A stretch of DNA of 13,719 nt from Bacteroidota bacterium (GTDB lineage Bacteria > Bacteroidota > Bacteroidia > Flavobacteriales_F > PHOS-HE28). The notes beneath the pieces were generated by a model, which saw only the letters and a list, made by a program, of their open reading frames with translations, searched no databases and was not told where the DNA came from. The stretch covers positions 1 to 13,719 of the forward strand of contig JAEYWT010000325.1 of the NCBI GenBank assembly GCA_023428865.1, read 5' to 3'. Shown here in pieces: positions 1-7,977 of the stretch (position 1 is its first letter; each line of letters starts with the position of its first letter). A program made the translations under genes and the position numbers.

Positions 1-1
1 C

Positions 2-1519
2 GGTTATACTTACCGCCCGGGCAGCGTCACCAATTTCCCAACTGGTGATGGCATTGTGCTTTTACATACATATACCGGAAGCATTGGTACCAGTTCCCCC
101 TACCGTTCGCACACGCTTACACATGAAGTAGGCCACTGGATAAATCTGGCGCATACCTGGGGCAACAGCAACGAACCGGGCGTTCCTGAGAACTGCAATG
201 ATGATGACAATGTGAACGACACACCGAACACCATCGGCTGGACCGCCTGCAACGTGAATGGCAATACCTGCGGTGGCGGTGTGGACAATGTGGAGAACTA
301 CATGGAATATTCCTACTGCGGAAAAATGTTCACCCTGGGACAGGCCACGCGTATGACGGCGGCCTTGAATTCCAGCATTTCCCAACGCAACCAATTGTGG
401 CAGCAATCGAACCTGGTGGCTGCAGGCGTTGATGGTGAAGCTGCTCTTTGTGCGGCCACATTCACCGGCAATGGGGGAGTTATCTGTGTAGGAGCGTCTG
501 TCGCCTTCCAGGACCAAAGCTTCCACAATGTCATTTCAAGAACATGGAACTTCCCTGGTGGTGAACCTTCAAGTTCATCCCTTCCCAACCCGGTGGTGAC
601 CTATACGGAACCGGGGACCTATCCGGTAACCTTGACCGTTTCTGATGGCAATAACACGTTGACCACCACTACTCAGGATTTTGTCACCGTACTACCTGTA
701 CCCGGCCATGAAGCTCCGTTCTTTGAAGGGTTCGAGGAGCTTTCATCGTTGAACGGAGATCGATGGACTGTGCGGGACCCCAATGGTGGAAATGGTTTTG
801 TCATCACCAATGCCACCGGGTTTTCGGGAGATCGATGCGTTCGACTGACCAACAATGGGAACACCTTCCAGCAGATCGATGAGCTTGTGAGCACCACTTA
901 TGATATGAGCGAAGTGCAGAACATCACCATCAGCTTCCGCTACGCCTTCGCAAAGCGCACCGCGGATAACGATGACCGGCTGCGCGTGTATGTGACACCG
1001 AATTGCGGTGGTGTATGGTCCCTTCGGAAGCAATTGCGTGGTTCCACAGACCTGCCAACTTCCAATACCACCAATTCCGTCTTCGTTCCCACAGATGAAT
1101 CGCAATGGGGATATGCGGTGGTGGACAACATTCCGGCAGACTATTTCCTGGAGAACTTCCGGTTCAAGTTCTGGTTCCAAAGTGACGGAGGGAACAACCT
1201 GTACATCGATGACATCAACCTGAACGGAATGCCCGTGGGCATTGGACCGATCGAACTTTCCGGGAGCGAAGACATGATGGTGTTACCCAACCCGGTGGCA
1301 GACAATGCATCACTGATCCTGCACATGGATGCTTCACAACGAACGAAGCTGGTGTTGCACGATGTTCTTGGCCGGGAACTATCTGTCTTCTACGAAGGAA
1401 TGCTCGCAACAGGTGAACATCGGATCGAGATCCCGGTGGACGGTCTTCGGAGCGGAATGTATTTCGTAAGGCTGGATCGGGAGGGAACGGAGGAGGTCGT
1501 GCGTTTCGTGGTCGAGTGA
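2..1519 (+). CDS. Secreted M43 (pappalysin-type) metalloprotease with PKD domain and T9SS type A sorting domain, 5' truncated
   Basis: The frame is open to the left edge, so only the last 505 residues are present. The GTG at 56 lies inside the coding sequence and is not the start. Counted from the first codon in the window, the zinc site HEVGHWINLAH is at residues 41-51, with ligands His41, His45 and His51 and catalytic Glu42. A Met-turn NYMEY near residue 101 follows. This order and the cysteines between the motifs are typical of M43 metzincins. A PKD-type β-domain follows at about 151-230 (YTEPGTYPVTLTVSD), then a jelly-roll-like region at about 236-410. The last 80 residues (VLPNPV, then DVLGRE, SGMYFVRL) are a T9SS type A sorting domain. 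The protein should therefore be exported through the outer membrane and either released or anchored at the surface. Substrate is unknown. Asn replaces the usual Gly in HExxHxxG, which is common in Bacteroidota members. Confidence 0.92.
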   Translation, partial: GYTYRPGSVTNFPTGDGIVLLHTYTGSIGTSSPYRSHTLTHEVGHWINLAHTWGNSNEPGVPENCNDDDNVNDTPNTIGWTACNVNGNTCGGGVDNVENYMEYSYCGKMFTLGQATRMTAALNSSISQRNQLWQQSNLVAAGVDGEAALCAATFTGNGGVICVGASVAFQDQSFHNVISRTWNFPGGEPSSSSLPNPVVTYTEPGTYPVTLTVSDGNNTLTTTTQDFVTVLPVPGHEAPFFEGFEELSSLNGDRWTVRDPNGGNGFVITNATGFSGDRCVRLTNNGNTFQQIDELVSTTYDMSEVQNITISFRYAFAKRTADNDDRLRVYVTPNCGGVWSLRKQLRGSTDLPTSNTTNSVFVPTDESQWGYAVVDNIPADYFLENFRFKFWFQSDGGNNLYIDDINLNGMPVGIGPIELSGSEDMMVLPNPVADNASLILHMDASQRTKLVLHDVLGRELSVFYEGMLATGEHRIEIPVDGLRSGMYFVRLDREGTEEVVRFVVE

Positions 1520-1542
1520 TCCTGCCGTAAGGAGGAAAAAGC

Positions 1543-1571
1543 AAAGGGGCGGCTGTTGAGCCGCCCCTTTT
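1543..1571. terminator. Bidirectional intrinsic terminator between the metalloprotease gene and tRNA-Gln
   Basis: The arms AAAGGGGCGGCT and AGCCGCCCCTTT form a perfect 12-bp stem with a GTTG loop, starting 23 bases after the metalloprotease stop. On the + strand the stem runs into a short T run (TTTT). On the - strand it is followed by TTTGCTTTTT, a better U-tract. It therefore looks able to end the converging tRNA transcript as well as the protease transcript. Confidence 0.85.
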
Positions 1572-1574
1572 CCG

Positions 1575-1647
1575 TTGACCGACCAGGGCTCGAACCTGGA
1601 CTCTTCTGAACCAAAATCAGACGTGTTGCCAGTTACACCATCGGTCA
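1575..1647 (-). tRNA. tRNA-Gln (anticodon TTG)
   Basis: The - strand folds into a full 73-nt cloverleaf. It has a perfect 7-bp acceptor stem (TGACCGA with TCGGTCA), a 4-bp D stem GTGT/ACAC, and a 5-bp anticodon stem TCTGA/TCAGA around loop TTTTGGT. The variable loop is AGAGT and the T stem is CCAGG/CCTGG with loop TTCGAGC. The anticodon TTG is at 1612-1614 and reads CAA (and CAG by wobble) as glutamine. The discriminator base is A, and the 3' CCA is not encoded, so it must be added after transcription. Confidence 0.97.
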
Positions 1648-1650
1648 GTA

Positions 1651-1674
1651 CCGCTTTGGCTGGCACCAAAGCGG
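1651..1674 (-). promoter_or_regulatory. Perfect 9-bp inverted repeat in the tRNA-Gln leader
   Basis: CCGCTTTGG and CCAAAGCGG are perfect inverted arms separated by 6 bases. They lie between the -7 box (1677-1684) and the 5' end of the mature tRNA (1647). In the transcript this would be a hairpin immediately 5' of the RNase P cleavage site. As DNA it could be an operator at the start of transcription. There is no T run on the tRNA strand, so a terminator is unlikely. The role is not known. Confidence 0.6.
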
Positions 1675-1676
1675 CG

Positions 1677-1710
1677 CAAAAGTAAGCGATCTTGCATTGC
1701 GACCAAAAAA
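1677..1710 (-). promoter_or_regulatory. Bacteroidota-type promoter for tRNA-Gln
   Basis: On the - strand TACTTTTG (1684-1677) matches the Bacteroidota -7 consensus TAnnTTTG exactly. A TTTTTTGG run (1710-1703) gives a -33 TTG with 19 bases before the -7 box, within the normal 17-23 range. Transcription would begin around 1670, leaving a leader of roughly 20 bases before the tRNA. Confidence 0.75.
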
Positions 1711-1806
1711 GGCTGCTCATCCGGCCGATGGTATCCGTATTTTCGCCGCCGTCCGCGCCGGTCTTTCGGCTGAGCGTGTGGACCTTATCGTATTCCCGAA
1801 CCCTGC

Positions 1807-4800
1807 ATGAACTATAAGAAGCTGAACATCATCACGGGCTGGCTGGTGTTCTTGGTAGCCACCTGGACCTACGTAGCCACCATCGAGCCTACCGCCAGCT
1901 TCTGGGATTGCGGGGAATTCATAGCCACGGCGAACAGGCTGGAAGTGGGCCACCCGCCCGGAGCTCCACTGTTCATGATGATCGGCCGCGTGGCAAGCGC
2001 CTTCGTTAGTCCGGAGAACGTGCCCGTGGCGATCAATACCCTGAGCGCCCTGTGCAGTTCGCTTACGATCCTCTTCCTCTTTTGGAGCATCACCCACATG
2101 GCCCACAAGCTCGTCACGCGCAATGGGGCGGAGCTGGAACTGGGCGGCATCATCGCCATCCTTGGCAGTGGTGTGGTGGGCGCTCTGGCCTACACGTGGA
2201 GCGATACGTTCTGGTTCAGCGCGGTGGAAGCGGAAGTGTACTCCATGTCCTCCCTGTTCACGGCGGTCACTTTCTGGGCCATCTTGAAATGGGAGAACGT
2301 GGCGCATGAAGCTCATAGCACGCGTTGGCTCATCCTGATCTGCTACCTGCTGGGGCTCGGTATCGGTGTGCAGCTGCTGGCGTTGTTGTGCATCCCACCC
2401 ATCGCCATGGTGTATTACTTCAAACGTTACGAAGCCACACCGAAGGGGATCCTCACCGCGTTCGTCATCAGCGCCATCATCCTGGGCACCATTCAATCGA
2501 TCATCATTCCCGGAGTGGCCAAAGTGGCTGGCAAGTTCGAATTGCTCTTCGTGAACGACCTCGGCCTTCCCTTCAACACGGGTAACCTCATCTACTTCGT
2601 CGCTCTAGCGACCTTGGTGGTCTTGGGTCTGCGTTGGACACAGCGCACCGGTCGCGTGGTGGCTAACACGGTGATCCTGGGTGTAACGGTGATCCTGGTA
2701 GGGTACAGCACCTATGCGATGACGGTGATCCGCAGCTTGGCCAACCCGCCCATCGACGAGAACAACCCGGAGAACGTATTCAACCTGGTCAGCTACCTGA
2801 ACCGCGAACAATACGGCGACCGCCCCTTGTTGATCGGTCAGTTCTGGGATTCGCCCTATGCCAACCAACGTGAAGATGGCAACCCGGTCTACAGCGCGGT
2901 GTACCAAGTGAAGAAAGGCGACCGTGTGGTGAAGAACATCTACGACGGCTGGAGCGCCAAGCACTTCGTGGAAGAGAACCCTGGTCATACCATCGACCAC
3001 ACTTACATGATCACCGATCCGCGCAAGGGCACCGAAGTGGTGTACGAGCCGGAGTTCACCATGGTATTCCCCCGGATGTACAGCTCGCAACGCAGCCACG
3101 TGGATGCGTACAAAGAGTGGAGCGATTTCCAAGGCCGTGCCATGCGCAGCACCGATCGCGAAGGGAAGCCCACTGTGATCTATAAGCCCACCTTCACGGA
3201 GAACATGCGCTTCTTCTTCAACTATCAGCTCGGGTGGATGTATTGGCGCTACTTCATGTGGAACTTCGCCGGTCGCCAGAACGACATACAGGGCCATGGC
3301 AACATCGTTGATGGCAACTGGCTGAGCGGTGTGGACATGATCGACGAGCAGCGCTTGGGCTCGCAAGCGCAGCTCCCTTCGAGCATGAAGGCCAACAAGG
3401 GTTACAACCGCTTCTTCCTGCTACCGTTGCTGTTCGGCTTGATCGGCCTGGTGTATCAGTTGGTGCGCAACCCGAAGGATTGGTTGGTAACAGCCATGCT
3501 CTTCTTCTTCACGGGCATTGCCATCGTGATCTACTTGAACCAGTATCCGTTCCAACCGCGCGAACGTGATTACGCCTACGTGGGCTCCTTCTACGCCTTC
3601 GCCATCTGGATCGGCCTCGGTGTGTTGGCCTTGTACGAAGCGGCACGCAGCATCACGCAGAAGGAACTGGGCACGGCCATTGGTGGCGCTGTGGCGCTGG
3701 GTGTATTGAAGTATGTGACGGAATGGGATGGCGACCACTCCATGTCGTACAGCATCTTGTACATGGCGGTGTTGGCCGGTGTTGGGCTAGGGCTGTTCCA
3801 CCTACTTGGGAAAGTCTTGAAGAACAGTGCCGCGCATGCCGTGCTGGCTACCGCTTTGGGCTTGATCGTACCGGCGGTGATGGTAGCGGACGGATGGGAT
3901 GATCACGACCGCAGCACCCGCATGCCAGCGCGCGATCTAGCCGCCGACTACCTGGAGAGCTGCGCACCGAACGCGATCCTCTTCACCAACGGGGACAATG
4001 ACACCTTCCCCCTGTGGTATGCGCAAGAGGTGGAAGGGATCCGCACGGATGTGCGCGTGGTGAACCTGAGCCTGCTGAACACCGATTGGTACGTGGATCA
4101 GATGCGACGCAAAGCATACGAGAGCGAACCTGTACCTATCATGATGGATCCCGGCAAATACCGCCAGGGCACGCGCGATGTGGTGGCGCTGATCCCACAA
4201 GGCCAGACCTACCGCGATCTGAAGGAAATGATGGCCTTCGTGACCAACGATCGCAACATGCAGGTACTGTTCCAGCGTGGTGTGAAGGACGCTTACTTCC
4301 CTACGGACATGTTCAGCCTGGCTGCGGATAGCGCGGCGGTATTCGGTTCGGGCACCTTGCAGCCGGGCGATACCACCTGGGTACCACGGGTCAATTGGAA
4401 GATCAGCAAGCAAGTCCTGTTGAAGAACCATTTGATGGTGCTGGACATGCTGGCCAACAACAACTGGCAGCGCCCCATCTACTTCGCAGTGACCACCGGC
4501 CCAGATAGCTACATCAACCTGCAGGACCACTTCCAATTGGAGGGCCTCACCTACCGCTTGGTGCCTGCCTACTCACCCAACAAGAACCCGAACTTGAACG
4601 GTCGTGTGGCCACGGATATCATGTACGAGAACGTGATGAACAAATTCAAGTGGGGCAACATGGAGACCGAAGGTGACATCTACCTGGACGAGAACATCCT
4701 GCGGATGACCACGAACCTGCGCTTACAGTTGAGCAGCCTTGCCGAAGCGTTGATCGCCGAGGGGCGCAAGGATGAAGCCCGCCAGGTGCTCGACCTTTCC

Positions 4801-5160
4801 ATGGACAAGATGCCCGAGCGTAACGTTCCGTTCGATCGTATCCTGCTACCCACGGTGGAAGCCTACTACGCCATCGGCGAGAATGACAAGGGCAACGCCA
4901 TCTCCGAGCGCCTCTTCACCATCATGGAAGAGAACATGAACTACTACCTCAGCATGGACAAGAAATTCGCTGAGCGCTTGCAGGACGACATGGCGATCAC
5001 CCACGCGGTGATGGGGCGGTTAGCACTTTCCACGACCCGTGCGGACAGTACGTACGGCGCTGGCATGCAAAGCCGCTTCGATGCCATGGAAGAACAGTAC
5101 CAAGGGAAGTTGATGGAGATGCGCTCCGGACGCAAGACCGGTGGGCGGATGCGTTTCTGA
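1807..5160 (+). CDS. DUF2723 (GT117/TMEM260-related) polytopic membrane protein, putative glycosyltransferase
   Basis: The 1117-residue product has the architecture of Bacteroidota DUF2723 proteins. A hydrophobic N-terminal helix (about 8-27) is followed by FWDCGEF with Asp34 and Glu37, where GT-C fold enzymes carry the catalytic acid in the first extracytoplasmic loop. Several further membrane segments extend to about residue 310. Family signatures follow: PIDENNPEN from about 315, RERDYAYVGSFYAF near 585-598, and NGDNDTFPLWYAQE from residue 728. More membrane helices lie at about 535-690. The last 120 residues are soluble and helical, TPR-like. The family is GT117, whose human member TMEM260 is a protein O-mannosyltransferase; the bacterial acceptor and donor are less clear, so transfer of a lipid-linked sugar to periplasmic protein or glycan is inferred. 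An in-frame stop at 1771-1773 and the hydrophobic N-terminus support the ATG at 1807. It is followed after 2 bases by the deacetylase gene. Confidence 0.9.
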   Translation: MNYKKLNIITGWLVFLVATWTYVATIEPTASFWDCGEFIATANRLEVGHPPGAPLFMMIGRVASAFVSPENVPVAINTLSALCSSLTILFLFWSITHMAHKLVTRNGAELELGGIIAILGSGVVGALAYTWSDTFWFSAVEAEVYSMSSLFTAVTFWAILKWENVAHEAHSTRWLILICYLLGLGIGVQLLALLCIPPIAMVYYFKRYEATPKGILTAFVISAIILGTIQSIIIPGVAKVAGKFELLFVNDLGLPFNTGNLIYFVALATLVVLGLRWTQRTGRVVANTVILGVTVILVGYSTYAMTVIRSLANPPIDENNPENVFNLVSYLNREQYGDRPLLIGQFWDSPYANQREDGNPVYSAVYQVKKGDRVVKNIYDGWSAKHFVEENPGHTIDHTYMITDPRKGTEVVYEPEFTMVFPRMYSSQRSHVDAYKEWSDFQGRAMRSTDREGKPTVIYKPTFTENMRFFFNYQLGWMYWRYFMWNFAGRQNDIQGHGNIVDGNWLSGVDMIDEQRLGSQAQLPSSMKANKGYNRFFLLPLLFGLIGLVYQLVRNPKDWLVTAMLFFFTGIAIVIYLNQYPFQPRERDYAYVGSFYAFAIWIGLGVLALYEAARSITQKELGTAIGGAVALGVLKYVTEWDGDHSMSYSILYMAVLAGVGLGLFHLLGKVLKNSAAHAVLATALGLIVPAVMVADGWDDHDRSTRMPARDLAADYLESCAPNAILFTNGDNDTFPLWYAQEVEGIRTDVRVVNLSLLNTDWYVDQMRRKAYESEPVPIMMDPGKYRQGTRDVVALIPQGQTYRDLKEMMAFVTNDRNMQVLFQRGVKDAYFPTDMFSLAADSAAVFGSGTLQPGDTTWVPRVNWKISKQVLLKNHLMVLDMLANNNWQRPIYFAVTTGPDSYINLQDHFQLEGLTYRLVPAYSPNKNPNLNGRVATDIMYENVMNKFKWGNMETEGDIYLDENILRMTTNLRLQLSSLAEALIAEGRKDEARQVLDLSMDKMPERNVPFDRILLPTVEAYYAIGENDKGNAISERLFTIMEENMNYYLSMDKKFAERLQDDMAITHAVMGRLALSTTRADSTYGAGMQSRFDAMEEQYQGKLMEMRSGRKTGGRMRF

Positions 5161-5162
5161 CC

Positions 5163-5786
5163 ATGGTTCCACATGTCCCGCGGATCCTGCAATGGCTCCT
5201 ACCGGGGTATGTGTGGCGCCTACCAGTGCGAGAGAAGGTGCTCTACCTCACCTTCGATGATGGGCCCATTGCGGAAGTAACGCCGTGGGTGTTGGATGAG
5301 CTTGCGCGAGCAGGAGCGAAAGCCACCTTCTTCTGCATCGGGCGCAACAGCGCAGCTGCGCCAGAGATCATGGCGCGGATCCGAGCTGAGAAGCACGGCG
5401 TTGGCAACCATACGTGGGATCATCCGCGTGGGCGCGGAACGAGCCGGAGGGGTTATCTGCGCAACGTGCTTTCCGCCGGGCAGGTCACAAGCAATACAGT
5501 GTTCAGGCCGCCGTATGGCAGCATCACGTTGAGCCAAGCAACCAGCATCCGTAAGCGATACCGCATCGTGCTGTGGGATGTGCTCAGTGGCGACTACGAC
5601 ACCAGATTGACCGGCACACGCTGTGCAGCCAACGTGATCGGCAATGCTAGCCCAGGCTCTATCGTTGTCTTCCACGATAGCCTGAAGGCCGAAGCTAGGC
5701 TGCGTATCGCCCTACCGCAGGTATTGAAGCACTTCGGAGCGCTTGGCTATCGCTTCGAGGCGTTGCCGTTCGCTACTGCTGTTTGA
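5163..5786 (+). CDS. Polysaccharide deacetylase family protein (CE4, NodB homology domain)
   Basis: This 207-residue protein is essentially one NodB domain with every catalytic motif. TFDDGP is at 30-35 (Asp32 as likely base, Asp33 as metal ligand). HTWDH at 83-87 supplies the two metal-binding histidines. RPPYG is at 115-119, the DVLSGDYD segment at 139-146, and VVFHDS with catalytic His171 at 168-173. CE4 enzymes remove N-acetyl (or O-acetyl) groups from glycans such as peptidoglycan, chitin oligomers or exopolysaccharide; the substrate here is unknown. There is no clear signal peptide. The short N-terminal segment ILQWLLPGYVWRLP is typical of small Bacteroidota members, so localisation is uncertain. 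The ATG is 2 bases after the DUF2723 stop, implying co-transcription and coupled translation. The 3' end overlaps the convergent PorE-like gene by 14 bases. Confidence 0.93.
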   Translation: MVPHVPRILQWLLPGYVWRLPVREKVLYLTFDDGPIAEVTPWVLDELARAGAKATFFCIGRNSAAAPEIMARIRAEKHGVGNHTWDHPRGRGTSRRGYLRNVLSAGQVTSNTVFRPPYGSITLSQATSIRKRYRIVLWDVLSGDYDTRLTGTRCAANVIGNASPGSIVVFHDSLKAEARLRIALPQVLKHFGALGYRFEALPFATAV

Positions 5787-7977
5787 TCGCCGTAACGGTG
5801 TATTCCACACGGCGGTTCTCCGCATGCTCCTCTTCCGAGCAGGTCACACCCAGAGCACAATGGTTCTTCAGCTTTGCGAAGCCGTAACCCTTAGCCACCA
5901 TGCGATCACGCTTCACCCCTTTGGATGCGAGGTATTCCACGATGGCATCGGCACGGCGCTGATCGATCTTGGCGGCGTCCGCACCATCACGTGCATCGCT
6001 ATGCACAGCCACTTCCACCGAAATGGATGGGTTCACGTTCAGCCGTTCGGCAAAGGCATCCAGTTCGGTACGGGCGATGGGATCGAGCTTCGATTCGTTC
6101 TTCGCCCAGCGGATGTACTTGAACGGCGATGGGCTACCCACGTTCATTTCCTCGAAGGAGAGATCGCGCACCTCGTTGAGGTCGATGATGCCTTCGCGCA
6201 TGCCGATGGTGCTCACGGGAATGCTCATGCTGAAGTAGCCTGGTTTCTCCAGCAGCACCTCGAACTCTTCGTTGCTCTGCAAGCGTATGCTGAAGTCGCC
6301 ACTTTCGCCGGTGAGGAAGTTCTCCGAGAAGAAGCTGCTCAGATTCACTACGCTAACTGTGACCCCCTCCACGAAGCCGGGCGCATCCTTGTTGCGTATG
6401 GCACCGCGTAGCCAGATACCCGCATTAGCAACAAGGTGGATATCACGAGTGATGATCTGCTGCTGTTCGATGCGGTCGGTGCTCAGGTGTTGAATGCCTG
6501 GGTAGCGACCTTTCATCTCCGCCTTCAACTGGTACTCCTTGTCCTTGTCCACAGGGAAGGTGTATTCGCCCCGTGCATCGGTGGTGGTGGTGGCGAGCAC
6601 CAGACCTTTCTTGTCCAAGAGCTTCACCTCCAATTCAACCAGGGGAGAAGCGTTGTCGTCGTCGATCACGATACCGGTGACCAAGAAGCGCTGATCCAAG
6701 GGAGCGAGCATCTCGAAGGCATAGATGTCATCATCCCCTGCCCCACCTGCCCTGTTGCTGGAGAAGAAACCGCGCTTACCGGCTTTGTCCAGAATGAACG
6801 CAAAGTCGTCCCGTGTGCCATTGACCGGTGCACCCAGATTCAATGGAGGCGCGAATTCATCCAGCCCGAGGTATTTAGCGGCAAGGATATCCATACCACC
6901 CAAGCCGGGGTGACCATTGCTGGAGAAGTAGAGCGTACCATCCCCCGCAATGAAGGGGAACGATTCATTGTACGGGGTGTTGATGATGGAACCGAGATTC
7001 ACTGGTTCGCCCCATTGCCCACCTTGGTCGGTACACATGTAGATATCGGTACCACCGTATCCGCCCGGCATATCGCTTACGAAGAACAAACGTCGTCCAT
7101 CGGGAGAGAGCGCTGGGTGCCCCACGGAGATCTCACTGTTGTTGTAGAGGAATTGTTCCACCCGGCCATAGGAGCTGCCATTCGCGTAAGCCTTGTAGAT
7201 GCCCAACCGGGTCACGCCAGTGGAACTCTTCTGGGAGCGACCATTGAAATAACCGTTGCGCGTGAACCAGAGCACATCACCATTGGCGCTGGCGGTAGCG
7301 GGCCCTTCATGCAACTTGGTGTTCACGCCGCCTTCCAATGGGCGTGCATTGATGAGATCCCCGTTGGGGGTCACATCCGCGATGAAAAGATCCAAGAAGG
7401 GTTGATCGTTCCACGCGGCACGGCGCTCAATACCGGTGGTGACATTGCGGGAGGAAGAGAACAATACCCGATCACTACCCAACCACGCCGCACCGAAATC
7501 GGTGAAGCTCGTATTCACACTGGTAGGCCGCACGATGAAACGATCCGGTGTAGCCATGAAATTACGCGCGAACCCGTTGATGTTGCTCCGCTTGGGGGAA
7601 CCTTCCGTTGCCGTAGCCGCTAGGTAGCGGTCCATCCACTCTTCGGCCTCCACATACTTGCCGTTGCTTTTGAGGGCTTCGGCATAATTATACATCTCCT
7701 GTGGTTCCCTATTGAGGAACTTCACCACCATGGCATACCATTTCTCTGCCTGATCGCTCTGCCCCAGGCGCATGTAGCATTCTGCAAGGCGTTTGGTCAC
7801 GTGTTCGTTCACGGCGCCGAGCTCGGTGGCCGCCTTATAGCCTTCAATGGCGCGAGCATAGGCCATCTGCTCGAAGTGGCGGTCGGCCTCACGGATGTAG
7901 GGTGCGGCATTCCCTTGCGCCTGTACACCAATGGCAAGCAACAACAAGGTGCATACGAAGAGCAGGGTGCGCATCAT
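5773..7977 (-). CDS. PorE-like periplasmic anchor: TPR, PD40 propeller, two CRD-like domains, OmpA C-terminal domain
   Basis: The 734-residue protein starts with a Sec signal peptide (hydrophobic 4-18, likely cleavage after VQA at 20). No lipobox cysteine is present, so it should be a soluble periplasmic protein. Three TPR-like helical pairs span about 28-125. A PD40/WD40-like propeller covers about 150-420, with signatures SPDGRRLFFVSD (291-302), GTLYFSSNG (347-355) and RGFFSSNRAGG (402-412). A carboxypeptidase-regulatory-like β-domain is at about 430-520 and a second at about 522-600. An OmpA-type peptidoglycan-binding domain fills about 615-734, with the cysteines Cys707/Cys713 usual in Bacteroidota and the closing NRRVE at 721-725. 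This order matches PorE, the T9SS-associated peptidoglycan anchor. Its ATG overlaps the stop of the PorP/SprF-like gene (TGATG). An alternative start one codon downstream (Met2) cannot be excluded. It probably tethers the SprF-like partner or its cargo complex to the cell wall. Confidence 0.9.
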   Translation of the reverse strand: MMRTLLFVCTLLLLAIGVQAQGNAAPYIREADRHFEQMAYARAIEGYKAATELGAVNEHVTKRLAECYMRLGQSDQAEKWYAMVVKFLNREPQEMYNYAEALKSNGKYVEAEEWMDRYLAATATEGSPKRSNINGFARNFMATPDRFIVRPTSVNTSFTDFGAAWLGSDRVLFSSSRNVTTGIERRAAWNDQPFLDLFIADVTPNGDLINARPLEGGVNTKLHEGPATASANGDVLWFTRNGYFNGRSQKSSTGVTRLGIYKAYANGSSYGRVEQFLYNNSEISVGHPALSPDGRRLFFVSDMPGGYGGTDIYMCTDQGGQWGEPVNLGSIINTPYNESFPFIAGDGTLYFSSNGHPGLGGMDILAAKYLGLDEFAPPLNLGAPVNGTRDDFAFILDKAGKRGFFSSNRAGGAGDDDIYAFEMLAPLDQRFLVTGIVIDDDNASPLVELEVKLLDKKGLVLATTTTDARGEYTFPVDKDKEYQLKAEMKGRYPGIQHLSTDRIEQQQIITRDIHLVANAGIWLRGAIRNKDAPGFVEGVTVSVVNLSSFFSENFLTGESGDFSIRLQSNEEFEVLLEKPGYFSMSIPVSTIGMREGIIDLNEVRDLSFEEMNVGSPSPFKYIRWAKNESKLDPIARTELDAFAERLNVNPSISVEVAVHSDARDGADAAKIDQRRADAIVEYLASKGVKRDRMVAKGYGFAKLKNHCALGVTCSEEEHAENRRVEYTVTAIKQQ

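Larger units (their letters stand above)
1648..1806. other. Intergenic region between divergent tRNA-Gln and DUF2723 gene
   Basis: This 159-base divergent spacer holds the tRNA-Gln promoter and leader repeat on the - strand. No convincing + strand promoter was found for the DUF2723 gene. TATTTTCG at 1738-1745 is one mismatch from TAnnTTTG but has no -33 TTG at a suitable distance. No purine-rich ribosome binding site precedes the ATG at 1807, as is usual in this phylum. Confidence 0.5.

Noticed and set aside
122..154. Asn in place of Gly in the HExxHxxGxxH zinc motif of the metalloprotease, as a possible inactivating change.
   Set aside because: HEVGHWxNLxH forms are common in Bacteroidota M43 proteases, and all three His ligands, the Glu and the Met-turn are present.
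1572..1575. Missing 3' CCA of the tRNA as a sign of a pseudogene.
   Set aside because: The cloverleaf is perfect and many Bacteroidota tRNA genes do not encode CCA.
1738..1745. TATTTTCG as a -7 box for the DUF2723 gene.
   Set aside because: One mismatch to TAnnTTTG and no -33 TTG at 17-23 bases upstream; too weak to call.
1717..3366. - strand open frames (1717-2496 and 2605-3366) opposite the DUF2723 gene.
   Set aside because: The translations are His/Val/Asp-rich low-information sequence, while the + strand has clear membrane helices and family motifs.
6436..7623. 395-codon + strand open frame opposite the PorE-like gene, and another at 5743-6411.
   Set aside because: The - strand encodes recognisable PD40, CRD-like and OmpA domains across the same interval; the + frames show no recognisable domain and are shadows.
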